Source: Lacrimispora xylanolytica (lineage in GTDB: Bacteria; Bacillota; Clostridia; Lachnospirales; Lachnospiraceae). Taken from it: 64,000 bases of DNA. The DNA is taken from positions 4,350,001 through 4,414,000 of the forward strand of contig NZ_CP113524.1 of the NCBI RefSeq assembly GCF_026723765.1, written 5' to 3'. The notes under the pieces were generated by a model, which saw nothing but the letters and a program-made list of their open reading frames with translations, was not told the origin of the DNA and ran no database searches. Position 1 is the first letter of the stretch, and each line of letters starts with the position of its first letter. A program made the position numbers and the translations under genes. Of the stretch, positions 51,569 to 61,228 are shown one piece after another.

Positions 51569-52960
51569 ATGGATTTAATCACGGTAAGAGAGATATATAA
51601 AAAGCAGGAAACATTTCTTAATTCCCAGGTTACGGTCGGAGGCTGGGTAAGAAGTCTGCGGGATTCCAAATCCTTTGGATTCATCGTATTAAACGACGGA
51701 TCTTATTTTGAAACCCTTCAGGTGGTCTATCACGATACCATGGAGAATTTTTCAGAAATCAGCAAGTTAAACGTTGGCGCTGCCGTAATCGTAACCGGAA
51801 CTTTAGTTCCTACTCCGGATGCCAAGCAGCCCTTTGAGATACAGGCCACAGAGGTTACCGTAGAAGGCACCTCATCCCCGGATTATCCTCTTCAGAAAAA
51901 GCGCCACAGCTTTGAATATTTAAGAACCATCTCCCATTTACGCCCAAGAACCAATACCTTCCAGGCCGTATTCCGGGTTCGATCCTTAATTGCTTATGCC
52001 ATTCACCAGTTTTTCCAGGAGAGAGATTTCGTTTACGTTCATACTCCCCTGATCACCGGAAGTGACTGCGAAGGCGCCGGCGAGATGTTCCAGGTTACCA
52101 CTATGGATTTAAATAACATTCCTAAGACAGAGGAAGGAACCATTGATTTTACCCAGGATTTCTTTGGTAAGCCTACCAACTTAACCGTAAGCGGTCAGTT
52201 AAATGGTGAGACCTATGCCATGGCATTCCGTAACATCTATACCTTTGGCCCTACCTTCCGTGCGGAAAATTCAAACACCACCCGCCATGCCGCTGAATTC
52301 TGGATGATTGAGCCGGAGATGGCATTTGCAGATTTAAATGACAACATGGCTCTTGCTGAGTCCATGCTAAAATACGTAATCCGCTATGTTCTTGAGCACG
52401 CACCAGAAGAGATGAACTTCTTTAACCAGTTTGTGGACAAGGATCTTTTAAACCGGTTGAACCACGTTTTAAATTCTGAATTCGCTCATGTTACTTATAC
52501 AGAAGCGGTAGAGCTTCTTACCCAGCATAATGATGAGTTCGATTATAAAGTGTTCTGGGGATGCGATTTACAGACAGAACACGAGCGCTATTTAACAGAG
52601 CAGCTTTATAAAAAGCCAGTATTTGTTACGGATTATCCAAAGGAAATCAAGGCATTTTATATGAAGCTTAATGAGGATAATAAGACCGTAGCAGCCGTGG
52701 ACTGTCTCGTTCCAGGCATCGGTGAGATCATCGGCGGCAGTCAGAGAGAGGATAACTACGACAAACTGGTGGCTCGTATGGACGAGCTGGGACTTAACAA
52801 GGAAGATTATGACTTCTACCTTGACTTAAGAAAATACGGCTCCACACGCCATGCAGGCTTTGGTTTAGGCTTTGAGCGCTGTGTGATGTATCTGACCGGA
52901 ATGGCCAATATCCGTGACGTAGTTCCATTCCCAAGAACCGTTAACAACTGCGAACTTTAA
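51569..52960 (+). CDS. asnS: Asparaginyl-tRNA synthetase
   Basis: 463 residues, class II. An N-terminal OB-fold ([21 protein letters not shown]) precedes motif 2 ([25 protein letters not shown]) and motif 3 ([13 protein letters not shown]). It charges tRNA-Asn. AAAGGAG lies 8 bases before the ATG. It is monocistronic between its promoter and terminator. Confidence 0.97.
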   Translation: MDLITVREIYKKQETFLNSQVTVGGWVRSLRDSKSFGFIVLNDGSYFETLQVVYHDTMENFSEISKLNVGAAVIVTGTLVPTPDAKQPFEIQATEVTVEGTSSPDYPLQKKRHSFEYLRTISHLRPRTNTFQAVFRVRSLIAYAIHQFFQERDFVYVHTPLITGSDCEGAGEMFQVTTMDLNNIPKTEEGTIDFTQDFFGKPTNLTVSGQLNGETYAMAFRNIYTFGPTFRAENSNTTRHAAEFWMIEPEMAFADLNDNMALAESMLKYVIRYVLEHAPEEMNFFNQFVDKDLLNRLNHVLNSEFAHVTYTEAVELLTQHNDEFDYKVFWGCDLQTEHERYLTEQLYKKPVFVTDYPKEIKAFYMKLNEDNKTVAAVDCLVPGIGEIIGGSQREDNYDKLVARMDELGLNKEDYDFYLDLRKYGSTRHAGFGLGFERCVMYLTGMANIRDVVPFPRTVNNCEL

Positions 52961-52966
52961 GCCTGT

Positions 52967-53012
52967 ACCACAAATTCCCTACCAGTCCGGCAGGGAATTT
53001 GTGGTATCTTTT
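52967..53012 (+). terminator. Terminator of asnS
   Basis: ACCACAAATTCCCT, loop, AGGGAATTTGTGGT then ATCTTTTC; 14-bp perfect stem. Confidence 0.9.
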
Positions 53013-53038
53013 CACATAGGACCAGCGAGGTAACGAGA

Positions 53039-54109
53039 ATGAAATTTATACATATTGCAGATGTTCACTGGGGCATGAGTCCTGACAGCGACAAGCCCTG
53101 GAGCAAGGAACGGTGCCAGGATATTAAGGACACCTTTGCAAAGGCAGTTCATCAGGCAAAGGTCCTGGAAGCCGATTGCCTTTTCATTTCCGGAGACTTA
53201 TTCCACCGGCAGCCACTTGCCAGGGATTTAAAGGAGGTCAACTACCTCTTTTCCACCATCCCTTCCGTGCATGTGGTCATTATCGCAGGAAATCATGACC
53301 GAATCCGCAAAAATTCAGCTATCTTAAGCTTTACCTGGGCGCCTAATGTAACTTATTTCATGGGGGAAGAGCTGGAAAGCGTTTATTTCAAGGAGATCAA
53401 CACAGAGGTCTATGGGTTCAGCTATTATTCGTCTGAAATCCCGGAAAACCGTCTTGATCATCTAAAAGTACCAAACAACGGCAGAATCCACGTGCTTTTA
53501 GGCCATGGCGGAGATGCCAACCATATCCCATTTGATAAGGGAGCCATGTCAAACCTGGACTTCTCCTACATTGCCATGGGCCACATTCACAGACCTGAGA
53601 TTCTCATTGAGAACCGTATGGCATTTTCCGGTTCCTTAGAGCCACTTGATAAGACGGAGTCAGGGCCTCACGGTATGATTATGGGAGAGATTAACGAAGT
53701 GACCCGTATGGTCTCCTATTTAAAGTTTATCCCAATTGCCAAGCTACAGTATGTTTCTCTGGCGGTGAATGTGACCACAGCCACCACCAATACAGAGCTT
53801 GCGATGAAGATCACCCAGGAGATTCAAAACCGGGGCACTGAAAATATCTTCCGTTTCCGCATACGTGGTATGAGGGACCCTGATATTTCCTTTGACTTAG
53901 ATATGCTCTCCACCCGGTTTAAGATTATGGAGATCATAGACGAATCCGAGCCCCAATATGACTTTTCCGCGCTCTTTGCCGAGCATTCCAGTGACATGAT
54001 CGGATTTTATATTCAGGCCCTTCAAAAGCCTGAGATGAGCCCTATGGAAAAGAAAGCCCTCTATTACGGCATCAATGCACTGCTTCGCACTACGGACGAA
54101 AGGAGCTGA
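53039..54109 (+). CDS. SbcD/YhaO-like DNA repair exonuclease subunit
   Basis: 356 residues, metallophosphoesterase. Metal motifs are HIADVHWG, SGDLFHR, GNHDR, GHGGD and GHIHRPE. It is shorter than SbcD and resembles YhaO. It should form a nuclease complex with the AAA protein encoded next (SMC/Rad50-like partner). CGAGGTAACGAGA precedes the ATG. The partner gene begins 4 bases after its stop. Confidence 0.92.
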   Translation: MKFIHIADVHWGMSPDSDKPWSKERCQDIKDTFAKAVHQAKVLEADCLFISGDLFHRQPLARDLKEVNYLFSTIPSVHVVIIAGNHDRIRKNSAILSFTWAPNVTYFMGEELESVYFKEINTEVYGFSYYSSEIPENRLDHLKVPNNGRIHVLLGHGGDANHIPFDKGAMSNLDFSYIAMGHIHRPEILIENRMAFSGSLEPLDKTESGPHGMIMGEINEVTRMVSYLKFIPIAKLQYVSLAVNVTTATTNTELAMKITQEIQNRGTENIFRFRIRGMRDPDISFDLDMLSTRFKIMEIIDESEPQYDFSALFAEHSSDMIGFYIQALQKPEMSPMEKKALYYGINALLRTTDERS

Positions 54110-54113
54110 TCCC

Positions 54114-55976
54114 ATGAAAATACTGGACATATATATCAATGGCTTTGGAAAATTCCATGGCAGGAATCTGACGTTCCAGAATGGGCTTAACATCGTCTAC
54201 GGAAAGAACGAAGCAGGAAAATCCACCATACATACCTTTATCCGCGGCATGCTTTTTGGCATTGAACGCCAGAGGGGAAGAGCTTCTAAAAATGATCTCT
54301 ACACCAAGTTTGAGCCATGGGAAAACAGCGGCACTTACGAAGGGCAGATCCGGTTAGAGCATAAGGAGCACATCTACCGGATTGAAAGGACCTTTCAGAA
54401 GAACAAAAAGGAATTTAAGATTGTGGACGAAACCGCAGGCAGGGAGATTGAGCCTACCAAAGCATTCTTAGATGACCTTTTATGCGGACTGAGTGAAACT
54501 ACCTATATTAATACCGTGAGCATCAGCCAGCTAAAGAGTGCGACCGATGAAGGTATGGTTTCCGAGCTTAAAAATTACATCGCTAATTTAAACAATACGG
54601 GAAGCCTTGCCTTAAACATTACAAAGGCTGCGTCATTTTTAAAATCCCAGAAAAAAGAGCTGGAATCCCAGATGGTTCCTGAGGCTGCCCGCACCTATAC
54701 CTCTTTACTCAGCGAGATTCGAAACACAGAACGGGAGATATCCTCTCCGGAGTTTGAAAACCAGATCAATGAATTTCAAAAGCTGCGGGAAGATGTTAAG
54801 ACTTCCTTAGAAGATCTCCAGAAGGAAAAGGAAGAGCTGATTAAAAAGGTCGCAAGAGGAAAACAGGTCTTAAGCAGCAACCAGTTTACAGATCAGGACT
54901 CCATAAATGCATATTCTTTAAAAGCTCAGGAAAACTTTGATGAATATATGAGAGCCAAGGAAGCGTCAGGTAAAAAGCCCAGAAAGGTATTTTCTGTCCT
55001 TTCCCTTATCCTTGCTACGGCACTATTATGCGGAGTGGGAGGCCTTTATTACCTGGGTGAGTCGAATTACTTAACCGCTAATTACGGTCTTGATCTTCTG
55101 CTTCTTATGAGCGTGTTCATGGGTACTGCCATTATCTTTTACCTCATCGGGCTGATTCTCTTTTTAAAGCTGAAGCAAAGTCAGAAGGATATGGAAATGA
55201 GCGCCAAGATTTTGCAGGAAATTCTTTCCAGACATCTTGGAAGTACAGATATTTCAACGGATGCCATGCGTGCGTTTCAGTCCAGAATGGCGGAGTTTAC
55301 CCGCTTGTCGTCTGCTGTGATTAAATCTGAGGCCGCCATTACCCAGAAGCAGGCTGAGATTGAAGAGCTTCAAAAGAAGCAGGAGACCTGCGGAGAGACC
55401 ATTGAGAAGCAGCAAAAAAGCCAATGGGAGCTGGAGAGAAAGCTGGAGCACTTATCAAGCTGTAAAACTCAGGCAGAGGGACTCAAGCATATTTTAGAGG
55501 AAAATGATCGGATCCGGGAAGAGGTTTCTGCCATTGATTTAGCCCTTGAGACCATGACCGGCTTATCTTCTACCATCCGGGATTCCTTCGGGCTTTATCT
55601 AAACCGAGCTGCCTCTGATCTCATTAAGGGCATTACAGGTGGTATCTATACCAGCATGAGCGTGGATGAGAATCTAAATGTATTTCTTAATACCAAAACA
55701 AAGCTGGTGCCACTGGAGCAGGTCAGCAGCGGAACTATGGACCAGGTTTATTTAGCCCTTCGACTTGCTGCCGCTACTCTGATTCAGGAAGGTACGGAGC
55801 GCATGCCAATGATCTTTGACGACAGCTTTGTGCTTTATGATGATGACAGACTTAGGACCGCCCTAAAGTGGCTGGTGAATGCCTATTCTGATCAGATTAT
55901 TATATTCACCTGTCATCAGAGAGAGGCTCAGATGCTGACGGCTAACTTGATTCCTTATCATTTGATTGAGATATAA
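54114..55976 (+). CDS. YhaN/SbcC-like AAA ATPase with two membrane helices
   Basis: 620 residues. Walker A is GKNEAGKST; coiled coil runs about 200-270; two hydrophobic helices at about 300-365 (VFSVLSLILATALLCGVGG and LLLLMSVFMGTAIIFYLIGLIL) interrupt it, as in YhaN; a second coiled coil follows. The signature is SSGTMDQVYLALRLA and Walker B is PMIFDDSFVLYDDDR. It is a Rad50-like partner of the preceding exonuclease, apparently membrane-attached. The start at 54114 has AAAGGAG 8 bases upstream; an earlier in-frame ATG at 54075 overlaps the nuclease gene. Confidence 0.9.
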   Translation: MKILDIYINGFGKFHGRNLTFQNGLNIVYGKNEAGKSTIHTFIRGMLFGIERQRGRASKNDLYTKFEPWENSGTYEGQIRLEHKEHIYRIERTFQKNKKEFKIVDETAGREIEPTKAFLDDLLCGLSETTYINTVSISQLKSATDEGMVSELKNYIANLNNTGSLALNITKAASFLKSQKKELESQMVPEAARTYTSLLSEIRNTEREISSPEFENQINEFQKLREDVKTSLEDLQKEKEELIKKVARGKQVLSSNQFTDQDSINAYSLKAQENFDEYMRAKEASGKKPRKVFSVLSLILATALLCGVGGLYYLGESNYLTANYGLDLLLLMSVFMGTAIIFYLIGLILFLKLKQSQKDMEMSAKILQEILSRHLGSTDISTDAMRAFQSRMAEFTRLSSAVIKSEAAITQKQAEIEELQKKQETCGETIEKQQKSQWELERKLEHLSSCKTQAEGLKHILEENDRIREEVSAIDLALETMTGLSSTIRDSFGLYLNRAASDLIKGITGGIYTSMSVDENLNVFLNTKTKLVPLEQVSSGTMDQVYLALRLAAATLIQEGTERMPMIFDDSFVLYDDDRLRTALKWLVNAYSDQIIIFTCHQREAQMLTANLIPYHLIEI

Positions 55977-56000
55977 AAAGATACGATAGAACAAAGAGAA

Positions 56001-56050
56001 GTACTATATAAAAATATAGATACTACATAAGTAGATAGATACTATATAAG
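56001..56050. repeat. Three direct repeats with 19-bp period
   Basis: TACTATATAA (56002), TACTACATAA (56021) and TACTATATAA (56040), spaced exactly 19 bases. They lie between the YhaN-like stop and the terminators. A helically phased protein site or chance AT-rich repeat; undecided. Confidence 0.55.
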
Positions 56051-56057
56051 AAGACAA

Positions 56058-56126
56058 GGGGAGTGTTGCAAAATGATATGAGATATTTATCATTTCATAT
56101 CAGGAGCAATACTCCTGTTCTTTTTT
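56058..56126 (+). terminator. Terminator of the SbcD/YhaN-like operon
   Basis: GGAGTGTTGC and GCAATACTCC outer arms around an inner ATGATATGA / TATCATTTCATAT hairpin, then TTCTTTTTT. Confidence 0.8.
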
Positions 56127-56132
56127 ACAAAA

Positions 56133-56176
56133 GGGGATGGTACAAAATTAGCGTAACTTAATTTTGCACCATCCCC
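56133..56176. terminator. Second, bidirectional terminator
   Basis: GGGGATGGTACAAAATTA, loop, TAATTTTGCACCATCCCC, with AAAA before and T-rich sequence after. It serves the prs-brnQ transcript in the minus direction. Confidence 0.85.
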
Positions 56177-56225
56177 TAGTTTAATTTTTTATATTCCAGA
56201 CTAATTTGACTGATTATGTTTTGAT

Positions 56226-57539
56226 TCAGGCTTTACTACTCTCGCTTTTATTTAGCATAGCCAAAACAACTCCAACCACCACACCAACCAGGGCAGGAAC
56301 GATCCAGCCAAGCCCAGCAGCATAGATAGGAAGCTTGGACATTATCTGATGCAGTACGGTCACTCCAGCCTGTTCCAGAGATAACAGGACGCTTATCACG
56401 CCTGTAAAGCTGATGGACCAGACGTATACTGACCGCCACCGTTTTCCATCCTGGAACCCGAAGGAGAGTAAGATCAGCACAATGGCTACCGGATAAATCG
56501 CACTTAATACGGGAACCGATATCTGCAGAATTTTAGTCAGACCTACATTGGAAATCACAAAGCTTGACAGTGCAAATATAACGGCCCAGGTCCGGTAACC
56601 GATTCCCGGAACTATGGTACAAAAATATTTGCTGCAACAGCTGATTAAACCAATACAGGTATTTAAGCAGGCAATAAAAAATACCACTGCCAGCATCACA
56701 AGACCAGTTTTTCCATACAAGAAGCTGACTGCCTGGTTCAGGGTCTGGGCACCGTTTTGGGCCGGGCCAAAGGCACCGCCCGTCACCGCCCCAACATGAG
56801 CCAGAGCGCCGTAAACCAGAAGAAGAATTCCTCCTGCCACAAATCCTGCATGGATAGTCTCTCCCACTACTACAGAATCCTTTTTCACTCCCATTCCCTT
56901 AATATTAAGAGAAATCACGATTCCGAAATTAAGAGCTGCAATGGTATCCATAGTGAGGTAGCCATCTAAAAAGCCCTTGACCAAGGGTCCTGACGCATAT
57001 TCCTTTATGGGTGTTCCATAAAGCCCTGGCGGCTTTATGAGACTGCCGGCAAAAATAACTACGATGAGCACCAGAAGCACTGGAGTAAGAACCTTTCCAA
57101 GACGTTCCGTCAGCTTATCCGGATTAAGGGCCACCACAAATGCAATTACAAAGAATGCGGCAGAATAAAAGATCTGTGCGACCTGCAGATTGCCGCTTCC
57201 CAAAAACGGAACCACAGCCATCTCAAAAGAAGTACTGGCTGTCCTTGGAATGGCAAGGCAGGGACCGATGGATAAGTAATTTAACAAGGTGAAAACAAAT
57301 GCAAACCTGGGGTGTACCCGTTCTGCCAGATAAAAAAATCCCCCTGCTCTTGCTACGGCAACCACTCCCAGTACCGGAAAGCCAATGGCAGTAATCGCAA
57401 AGCCGATCATAGCTGTCCAGGTGCTGGTTCCTGCCAGGGAACCTAAAAAGGGCGGAAATATAAGATTTCCCGCCCCGAAAAACATGGAGAAGAGTGTGAG
57501 ACCAATTAAGATCCGTTTCTGAACCGATAATTTATCCAT
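56226..57539 (-). CDS. brnQ: Branched-chain amino acid transporter BrnQ
   Basis: 437 residues with about 12 membrane helices. The N-terminal GLTLFSMFFGAGNLIFPPFLG is the LIVCS-family hallmark; ALNFGIVISLNIKGMG follows. It is a cation-coupled importer of Leu, Ile and Val. GGGGGAG is very close (2-4 bases) to the ATG. It lies 11 bases after prs, so the two are probably co-transcribed. Confidence 0.95.
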   Translation of the reverse strand: MDKLSVQKRILIGLTLFSMFFGAGNLIFPPFLGSLAGTSTWTAMIGFAITAIGFPVLGVVAVARAGGFFYLAERVHPRFAFVFTLLNYLSIGPCLAIPRTASTSFEMAVVPFLGSGNLQVAQIFYSAAFFVIAFVVALNPDKLTERLGKVLTPVLLVLIVVIFAGSLIKPPGLYGTPIKEYASGPLVKGFLDGYLTMDTIAALNFGIVISLNIKGMGVKKDSVVVGETIHAGFVAGGILLLVYGALAHVGAVTGGAFGPAQNGAQTLNQAVSFLYGKTGLVMLAVVFFIACLNTCIGLISCCSKYFCTIVPGIGYRTWAVIFALSSFVISNVGLTKILQISVPVLSAIYPVAIVLILLSFGFQDGKRWRSVYVWSISFTGVISVLLSLEQAGVTVLHQIMSKLPIYAAGLGWIVPALVGVVVGVVLAMLNKSESSKA

Positions 57540-57550
57540 CTCTCCCCCAA

Positions 57551-58729
57551 TTACCGATCACCTGCGCGGTAGCGCTCCACCACACGGTTAATTCTGGTTG
57601 TTGGATTTAAAAGATCACTTAAGGATGCATCATGGTTTAAATTATCTATAATCAGGGCAATGTATTTGCTCATATCTACATCAATGTAATACGGTCTGGA
57701 AAGAAGATCCGGTGTCTGGTATACCAGGTTGGTAGTAAGAATCCGGTCAATAAAACCATTTTCATAGTATTCATCAAACTTTGCAAGTCCATTGGTGAAG
57801 AGGCCAAAGGTCGCGCAGACAAATACCTTTCTTGCTTTTCTTCTTTTTAATTCTTTTGCTACGTCAAGCATGCTTTCCCCGGAGGAAATCATATCGTCTA
57901 CAATGATTACATCCTTGCCCTCCACACTGCTTCCAAGGAATTCATGGGCAACAATGGGGTTACGTCCGTTGACAATCTGAGTATAATCACGGCGTTTGTA
58001 GAACATACCCATATCAAGACCTAATACGTTGGCAAAGTAAACAGCACGTCCCATACCGCCTTCATCCGGGCTGATGACCATCATGTGGTCGCTGTCGATT
58101 TCCAGCTCCTTCTCGTTCTTAAGCAGATGCTTAATGAACTGATAAATAGGCTGAACCGTTTCAAAGCCCTTTAATGGAATGGCATTCTGGACTCTTGGGT
58201 CATGGGCATCGAAGGTAATGATGTTCTCCACTCCCATATTTACAAGCTCCTGAAGAGCCAGGGCGCAGTCTAAGGATTCTCTGCTGGACCTCTTATGCTG
58301 TCTGCTTTCATATAAGAACGGCATAATTACATTAATTCTGCGGGCTTTTCCTGCGGATGCAGCAATGACACGCTTTAAGTCCTGGAAATGGTCATCCGGG
58401 GACATGTGATTGGTCATACCGCATAAGGAATAAGTAAGGCTGTAATTGCAGACATCAACCATGAAATAAAGGTCATCTCCACGAACGGATTCCTGGAGTG
58501 TTCCTTTCGCTTCTCCTGTACCAAATCTGGGAGTACTGGCTCCGATCAGATAGGTATCTCTCTGATATCCAGAAAAAGCAATGGTAGATTTGTGCTCGCT
58601 CTCACGTTCCTTTCTCCAGCCCACCAGGTAATCATTTACCTTGTTGCCCAGATCCTTACAGCTCTTTAACGGAATCAGGCCAAGAGGACCAACCGGAATG
58701 GTCTCTATAATTTTCTCTTCGTAAAGCAT
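57551..58729 (-). CDS. prs: Ribose-phosphate pyrophosphokinase, long form
   Basis: 392 residues, about 75 longer than classical Prs. The PRPP-binding motif VIIVDDMISSGESM, a pyrophosphate-loop-like SPDEGGMGRAVYFAN, and FYKRRDYTQIVNGRNP are present; the N-terminal half (LVGWRKERESEHKSTIAFSG) is divergent. It should make PRPP from ribose-5-phosphate and ATP. The start at 58729 has TTGGAGGAG 6 bases upstream. Many Lachnospiraceae have this long type. Confidence 0.9.
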   Translation of the reverse strand: MLYEEKIIETIPVGPLGLIPLKSCKDLGNKVNDYLVGWRKERESEHKSTIAFSGYQRDTYLIGASTPRFGTGEAKGTLQESVRGDDLYFMVDVCNYSLTYSLCGMTNHMSPDDHFQDLKRVIAASAGKARRINVIMPFLYESRQHKRSSRESLDCALALQELVNMGVENIITFDAHDPRVQNAIPLKGFETVQPIYQFIKHLLKNEKELEIDSDHMMVISPDEGGMGRAVYFANVLGLDMGMFYKRRDYTQIVNGRNPIVAHEFLGSSVEGKDVIIVDDMISSGESMLDVAKELKRRKARKVFVCATFGLFTNGLAKFDEYYENGFIDRILTTNLVYQTPDLLSRPYYIDVDMSKYIALIIDNLNHDASLSDLLNPTTRINRVVERYRAGDR

Positions 58730-58771
58730 TCTTTTCTCCTCCAACGTATCTAAATACAATGCAACGGTTCT

Positions 58772-58800
58772 TTTATAACATTATGTGCCGCTTTAGTCAA
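58772..58800 (-). promoter_or_regulatory. Promoter of prs-brnQ
   Basis: Minus strand: TTGACT, 17 bases, TATAAA. Confidence 0.78.
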
Positions 58801-58997
58801 GACAATCAAAAGGATTCCATATATTTTCTCAAGTAACCTTCATGATTTTTCCTGATTTATTCCGGCTGATTCCATATGTGGAAAAATATGGAACATTTTG
58901 TATGCTTCTGCAAAGCTCCACACATCTTATGTGCCTGTATCTGTGATGGTCACATGTGCGGGTCTATTCGCTTCTTAAGCTTCTACTGCCATATAAA
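58801..58997. other. Gene-free stretch between dnaC terminator and prs promoter
   Basis: Part of a 340-base gap. Apart from the prs promoter on one side and the terminator on the other I see nothing supported here. A plus-strand open frame (58876-59085) has no ribosome binding site and runs through the terminator. Confidence 0.6.
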
Positions 58998-59024
58998 AGC
59001 ACACGACCAGCCAGGCCGTATGCT
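58994..59024 (-). terminator. Terminator of the dnaD-dnaC operon
   Basis: Minus strand: AGCATACGGCC, loop TGGCT, GGTCGTGTGCT then TTTAT; 11-bp stem with two wobble pairs. Confidence 0.8.
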
Positions 59025-59071
59025 CTTTGGTAATCACTTTATTTTATGTCAACTCAATATCTTTTATCCTT

Positions 59072-60073
59072 CTATCGGTCGCTGACTTTTCCTGCTTTTT
59101 TCTTAATACGGATATCATCCCCGTACAAAGGAATGACCGTATAACGGCTGATCAGCCTGGACGTAACTCGTTCTGTGTATCGGTCCCTTAATTCATTGAT
59201 GGGGTGATTGGTGGATATAATAGTAGACTTTGAGGAATTAAGCCGTTCATTGATGCAGTAAAACAGCTCAGATGAAGTAAAGCTGTTGTTAAGCTCTGTT
59301 CCCAGATCATCAATGATTAAAAGATCACAGTCTAAAATATACTGGTACATGCCTCTCATATCATCTTCGTCGTCATAATCAAACCGGTTTTTGGAAAACA
59401 CCTCAAACAGATCATTGGCAGACAAATAGATGACCGAATAATACTGATCGATCAGCTCCTTTGCGATGCAGTTGGTAAGAAAGGTTTTTCCCACACCTGT
59501 TGGACCTGTAAATAATAGGTTTCCCCGCTCTTTGGAGAACGTATGGACAAAGCTTTTGCAGGTTTCTGCCACCTGGGCCATATATTGCCTTACCGTCCGG
59601 TTTAATTGGGGAATGACTCTGGTATCATCAAAATAATCCGTGGAAAAGGTTTGAAAGTTCTCGATTGCCACAATTTGTTCAATGTTTGACTGAGCATAAA
59701 GATACTTCATCTCCGACTGGCGGAAGCAGTGGCATTTCACCCCTTCGGCATATCCGGTGTCCTTACAGTCTTTGCAGCGGTACTGCATCTCCATATAGTC
59801 GGAGGAAAACCCTGCAGATCGTAACAGCACTGTCTTCTGCTCTCTTAAATCAGCTATCTCGCTGCGAAGCTCCTTTAAGGCTTCTTTATCTCCTTCCAGG
59901 AGTCTCCTGGCACAGGCAACCGCTCTCGTACTAATGGATTGGTCAAGCTCCCTGATTACCGGTATCCTCTCATAAACGTTTGCAATCCGTTCTTCCTGCT
60001 CATGACGGTTCTTAAACTGCTGCTGCCCGTATGCCCTCATGATGGCGTCGTACTGTGAATTGCTCAGCGCCAT
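59072..60073 (-). CDS. DnaC/DnaI-like helicase loader ATPase
   Basis: 333 residues. A zinc-type cluster CKDCKDTGYAEGVKCHC lies in the N-terminal half, and the AAA+ core has GPTGVGKTFLTNCIA, LLIIDDLGTELNN (Walker B) and STNHPINELRDRYTERVTSRL. It loads the replicative helicase together with DnaD. The ATG at 60073 has GGAGG upstream; an ATG at 60085 precedes that site. It follows dnaD by 36 bases. Confidence 0.93.
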   Translation of the reverse strand: MALSNSQYDAIMRAYGQQQFKNRHEQEERIANVYERIPVIRELDQSISTRAVACARRLLEGDKEALKELRSEIADLREQKTVLLRSAGFSSDYMEMQYRCKDCKDTGYAEGVKCHCFRQSEMKYLYAQSNIEQIVAIENFQTFSTDYFDDTRVIPQLNRTVRQYMAQVAETCKSFVHTFSKERGNLLFTGPTGVGKTFLTNCIAKELIDQYYSVIYLSANDLFEVFSKNRFDYDDEDDMRGMYQYILDCDLLIIDDLGTELNNSFTSSELFYCINERLNSSKSTIISTNHPINELRDRYTERVTSRLISRYTVIPLYGDDIRIKKKAGKVSDR

Positions 60074-60109
60074 AATTACCTCCATTCTTTTGCTGCCCTA
60101 TGTAAATAA

Positions 60110-61165
60110 CTACTGCTGCTTTGTCAGCTGCTCCAGAATCAGTGCATCGTAATCAATCTCTCTTTGAGGAAAGTTCTGAAACTGATTCTGTCCGGTCCTT
60201 GGCTTTGTTGCTGACCCCTGGGCTGTCTGCTTCTTTCCGCTCTTTATATCTCCGCTTTTCACCCGTTCTGCGTACTGCTCGTCCAGCCGTTTGATTTCTT
60301 CCATGGTACGGACTCCAGCCTTTTTCCAGCCCTCTAAAATCTTATCTGCATAGGGGAAGCTGGGGGAATGGGTGGCGGATAAGGTTCGGTTGCAGGCCTC
60401 TATCACGATCTCTCTGGTAAAGCCATAGGTAGTAAACCAGCGGTCCATAAACTCCCGCTCCAAAGATCCCGGATTTCTGTCATTTAATCCAAAGGCCCTC
60501 ATAACTGCATAGGAATCCTTGGAAAATGATACAGCACTGTTCTTTGCCTCATCAACAGTCCTGATTCCCTTCTCATGCCAGCTGATGGCAACGGTCTCTA
60601 TGTATCGAATGCTTGAGTGCCCTCCCTGGACGCAGTATTCCACCACGTATTCCAGGAGTTCAGATGGCATATGAAGACCATCATAAAGATATGCAAATAC
60701 TTCGCATTCTCTCTGGGTAAATACCTTGTTCATGTACTTTTGTGCAATGTAAAGAAGCTGAGAAAAATCCTCATCTCCTGCAAGCCCGCTTATCTTCTCA
60801 GGGGAATAGGGGGTTCTTTTTGCAGGTGTCTGGGGCTTTGTCAAAACTTCAGGCACAGCTCCGGAGCAGGCAGTCTCAGAGACCGCCTTAGATGGCTCTG
60901 CCTTCGATGGTTCTGCCTTAAGGGGAATCTCCTCCGTAAGCACTCCTGCCTTTTTCCAGTAAGCCAGAGCCCGCGCCACATCTGCTTCCGTGTGGTTCAG
61001 TGCATCCGCGATCATGGATATGGACACTTCTTCCCCTTGATGACGCATGAGAAACAAATATTCTTTGATGTATTCTCCATTGGCCATGGCCATATATTCA
61101 TCTATGAAATCGTTGGATATCACCGTAGCGCTGATCCTTAAACTGCTCTTTACATTCACTGACAT
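60110..61165 (-). CDS. dnaD: DnaD-domain replication initiation protein
   Basis: 351 residues. An N-terminal winged-helix-like part (EVSISMIADALNHTEADVARAL) and two DnaD-type domains (about 125-215 and 225-290; the second contains KILEGWKKAGVRTMEEI), then a basic tail (KSGKKQTAQGSATKPRTGQ). It acts in replication restart and initiation with the loader encoded next. AAGGTGAGG lies before the ATG. Confidence 0.9.
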   Translation of the reverse strand: MSVNVKSSLRISATVISNDFIDEYMAMANGEYIKEYLFLMRHQGEEVSISMIADALNHTEADVARALAYWKKAGVLTEEIPLKAEPSKAEPSKAVSETACSGAVPEVLTKPQTPAKRTPYSPEKISGLAGDEDFSQLLYIAQKYMNKVFTQRECEVFAYLYDGLHMPSELLEYVVEYCVQGGHSSIRYIETVAISWHEKGIRTVDEAKNSAVSFSKDSYAVMRAFGLNDRNPGSLEREFMDRWFTTYGFTREIVIEACNRTLSATHSPSFPYADKILEGWKKAGVRTMEEIKRLDEQYAERVKSGDIKSGKKQTAQGSATKPRTGQNQFQNFPQREIDYDALILEQLTKQQ

Positions 61166-61190
61166 AACCTCACCTTTTTATCATGCTCTT

Positions 61191-61219
61191 ATCATACCAC
61201 AGGTCCTTAGAAAAGAAAA
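61191..61219 (-). promoter_or_regulatory. Promoter of dnaD-dnaC
   Basis: Minus strand: TATGAT at 61196-61191 with TGG before it (extended -10); the -35 at 17 bases (TTTTCT) is weak. A near-match DnaA box ends 10 bases upstream of the -35. Confidence 0.65.
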
Positions 61220-61228
61220 TAGGGGCAG

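Noticed and set aside
58876-59085. 69-codon plus-strand ORF in a gene gap
   Set aside because: No ribosome binding site, and it runs through the dnaC terminator into the dnaC gene.
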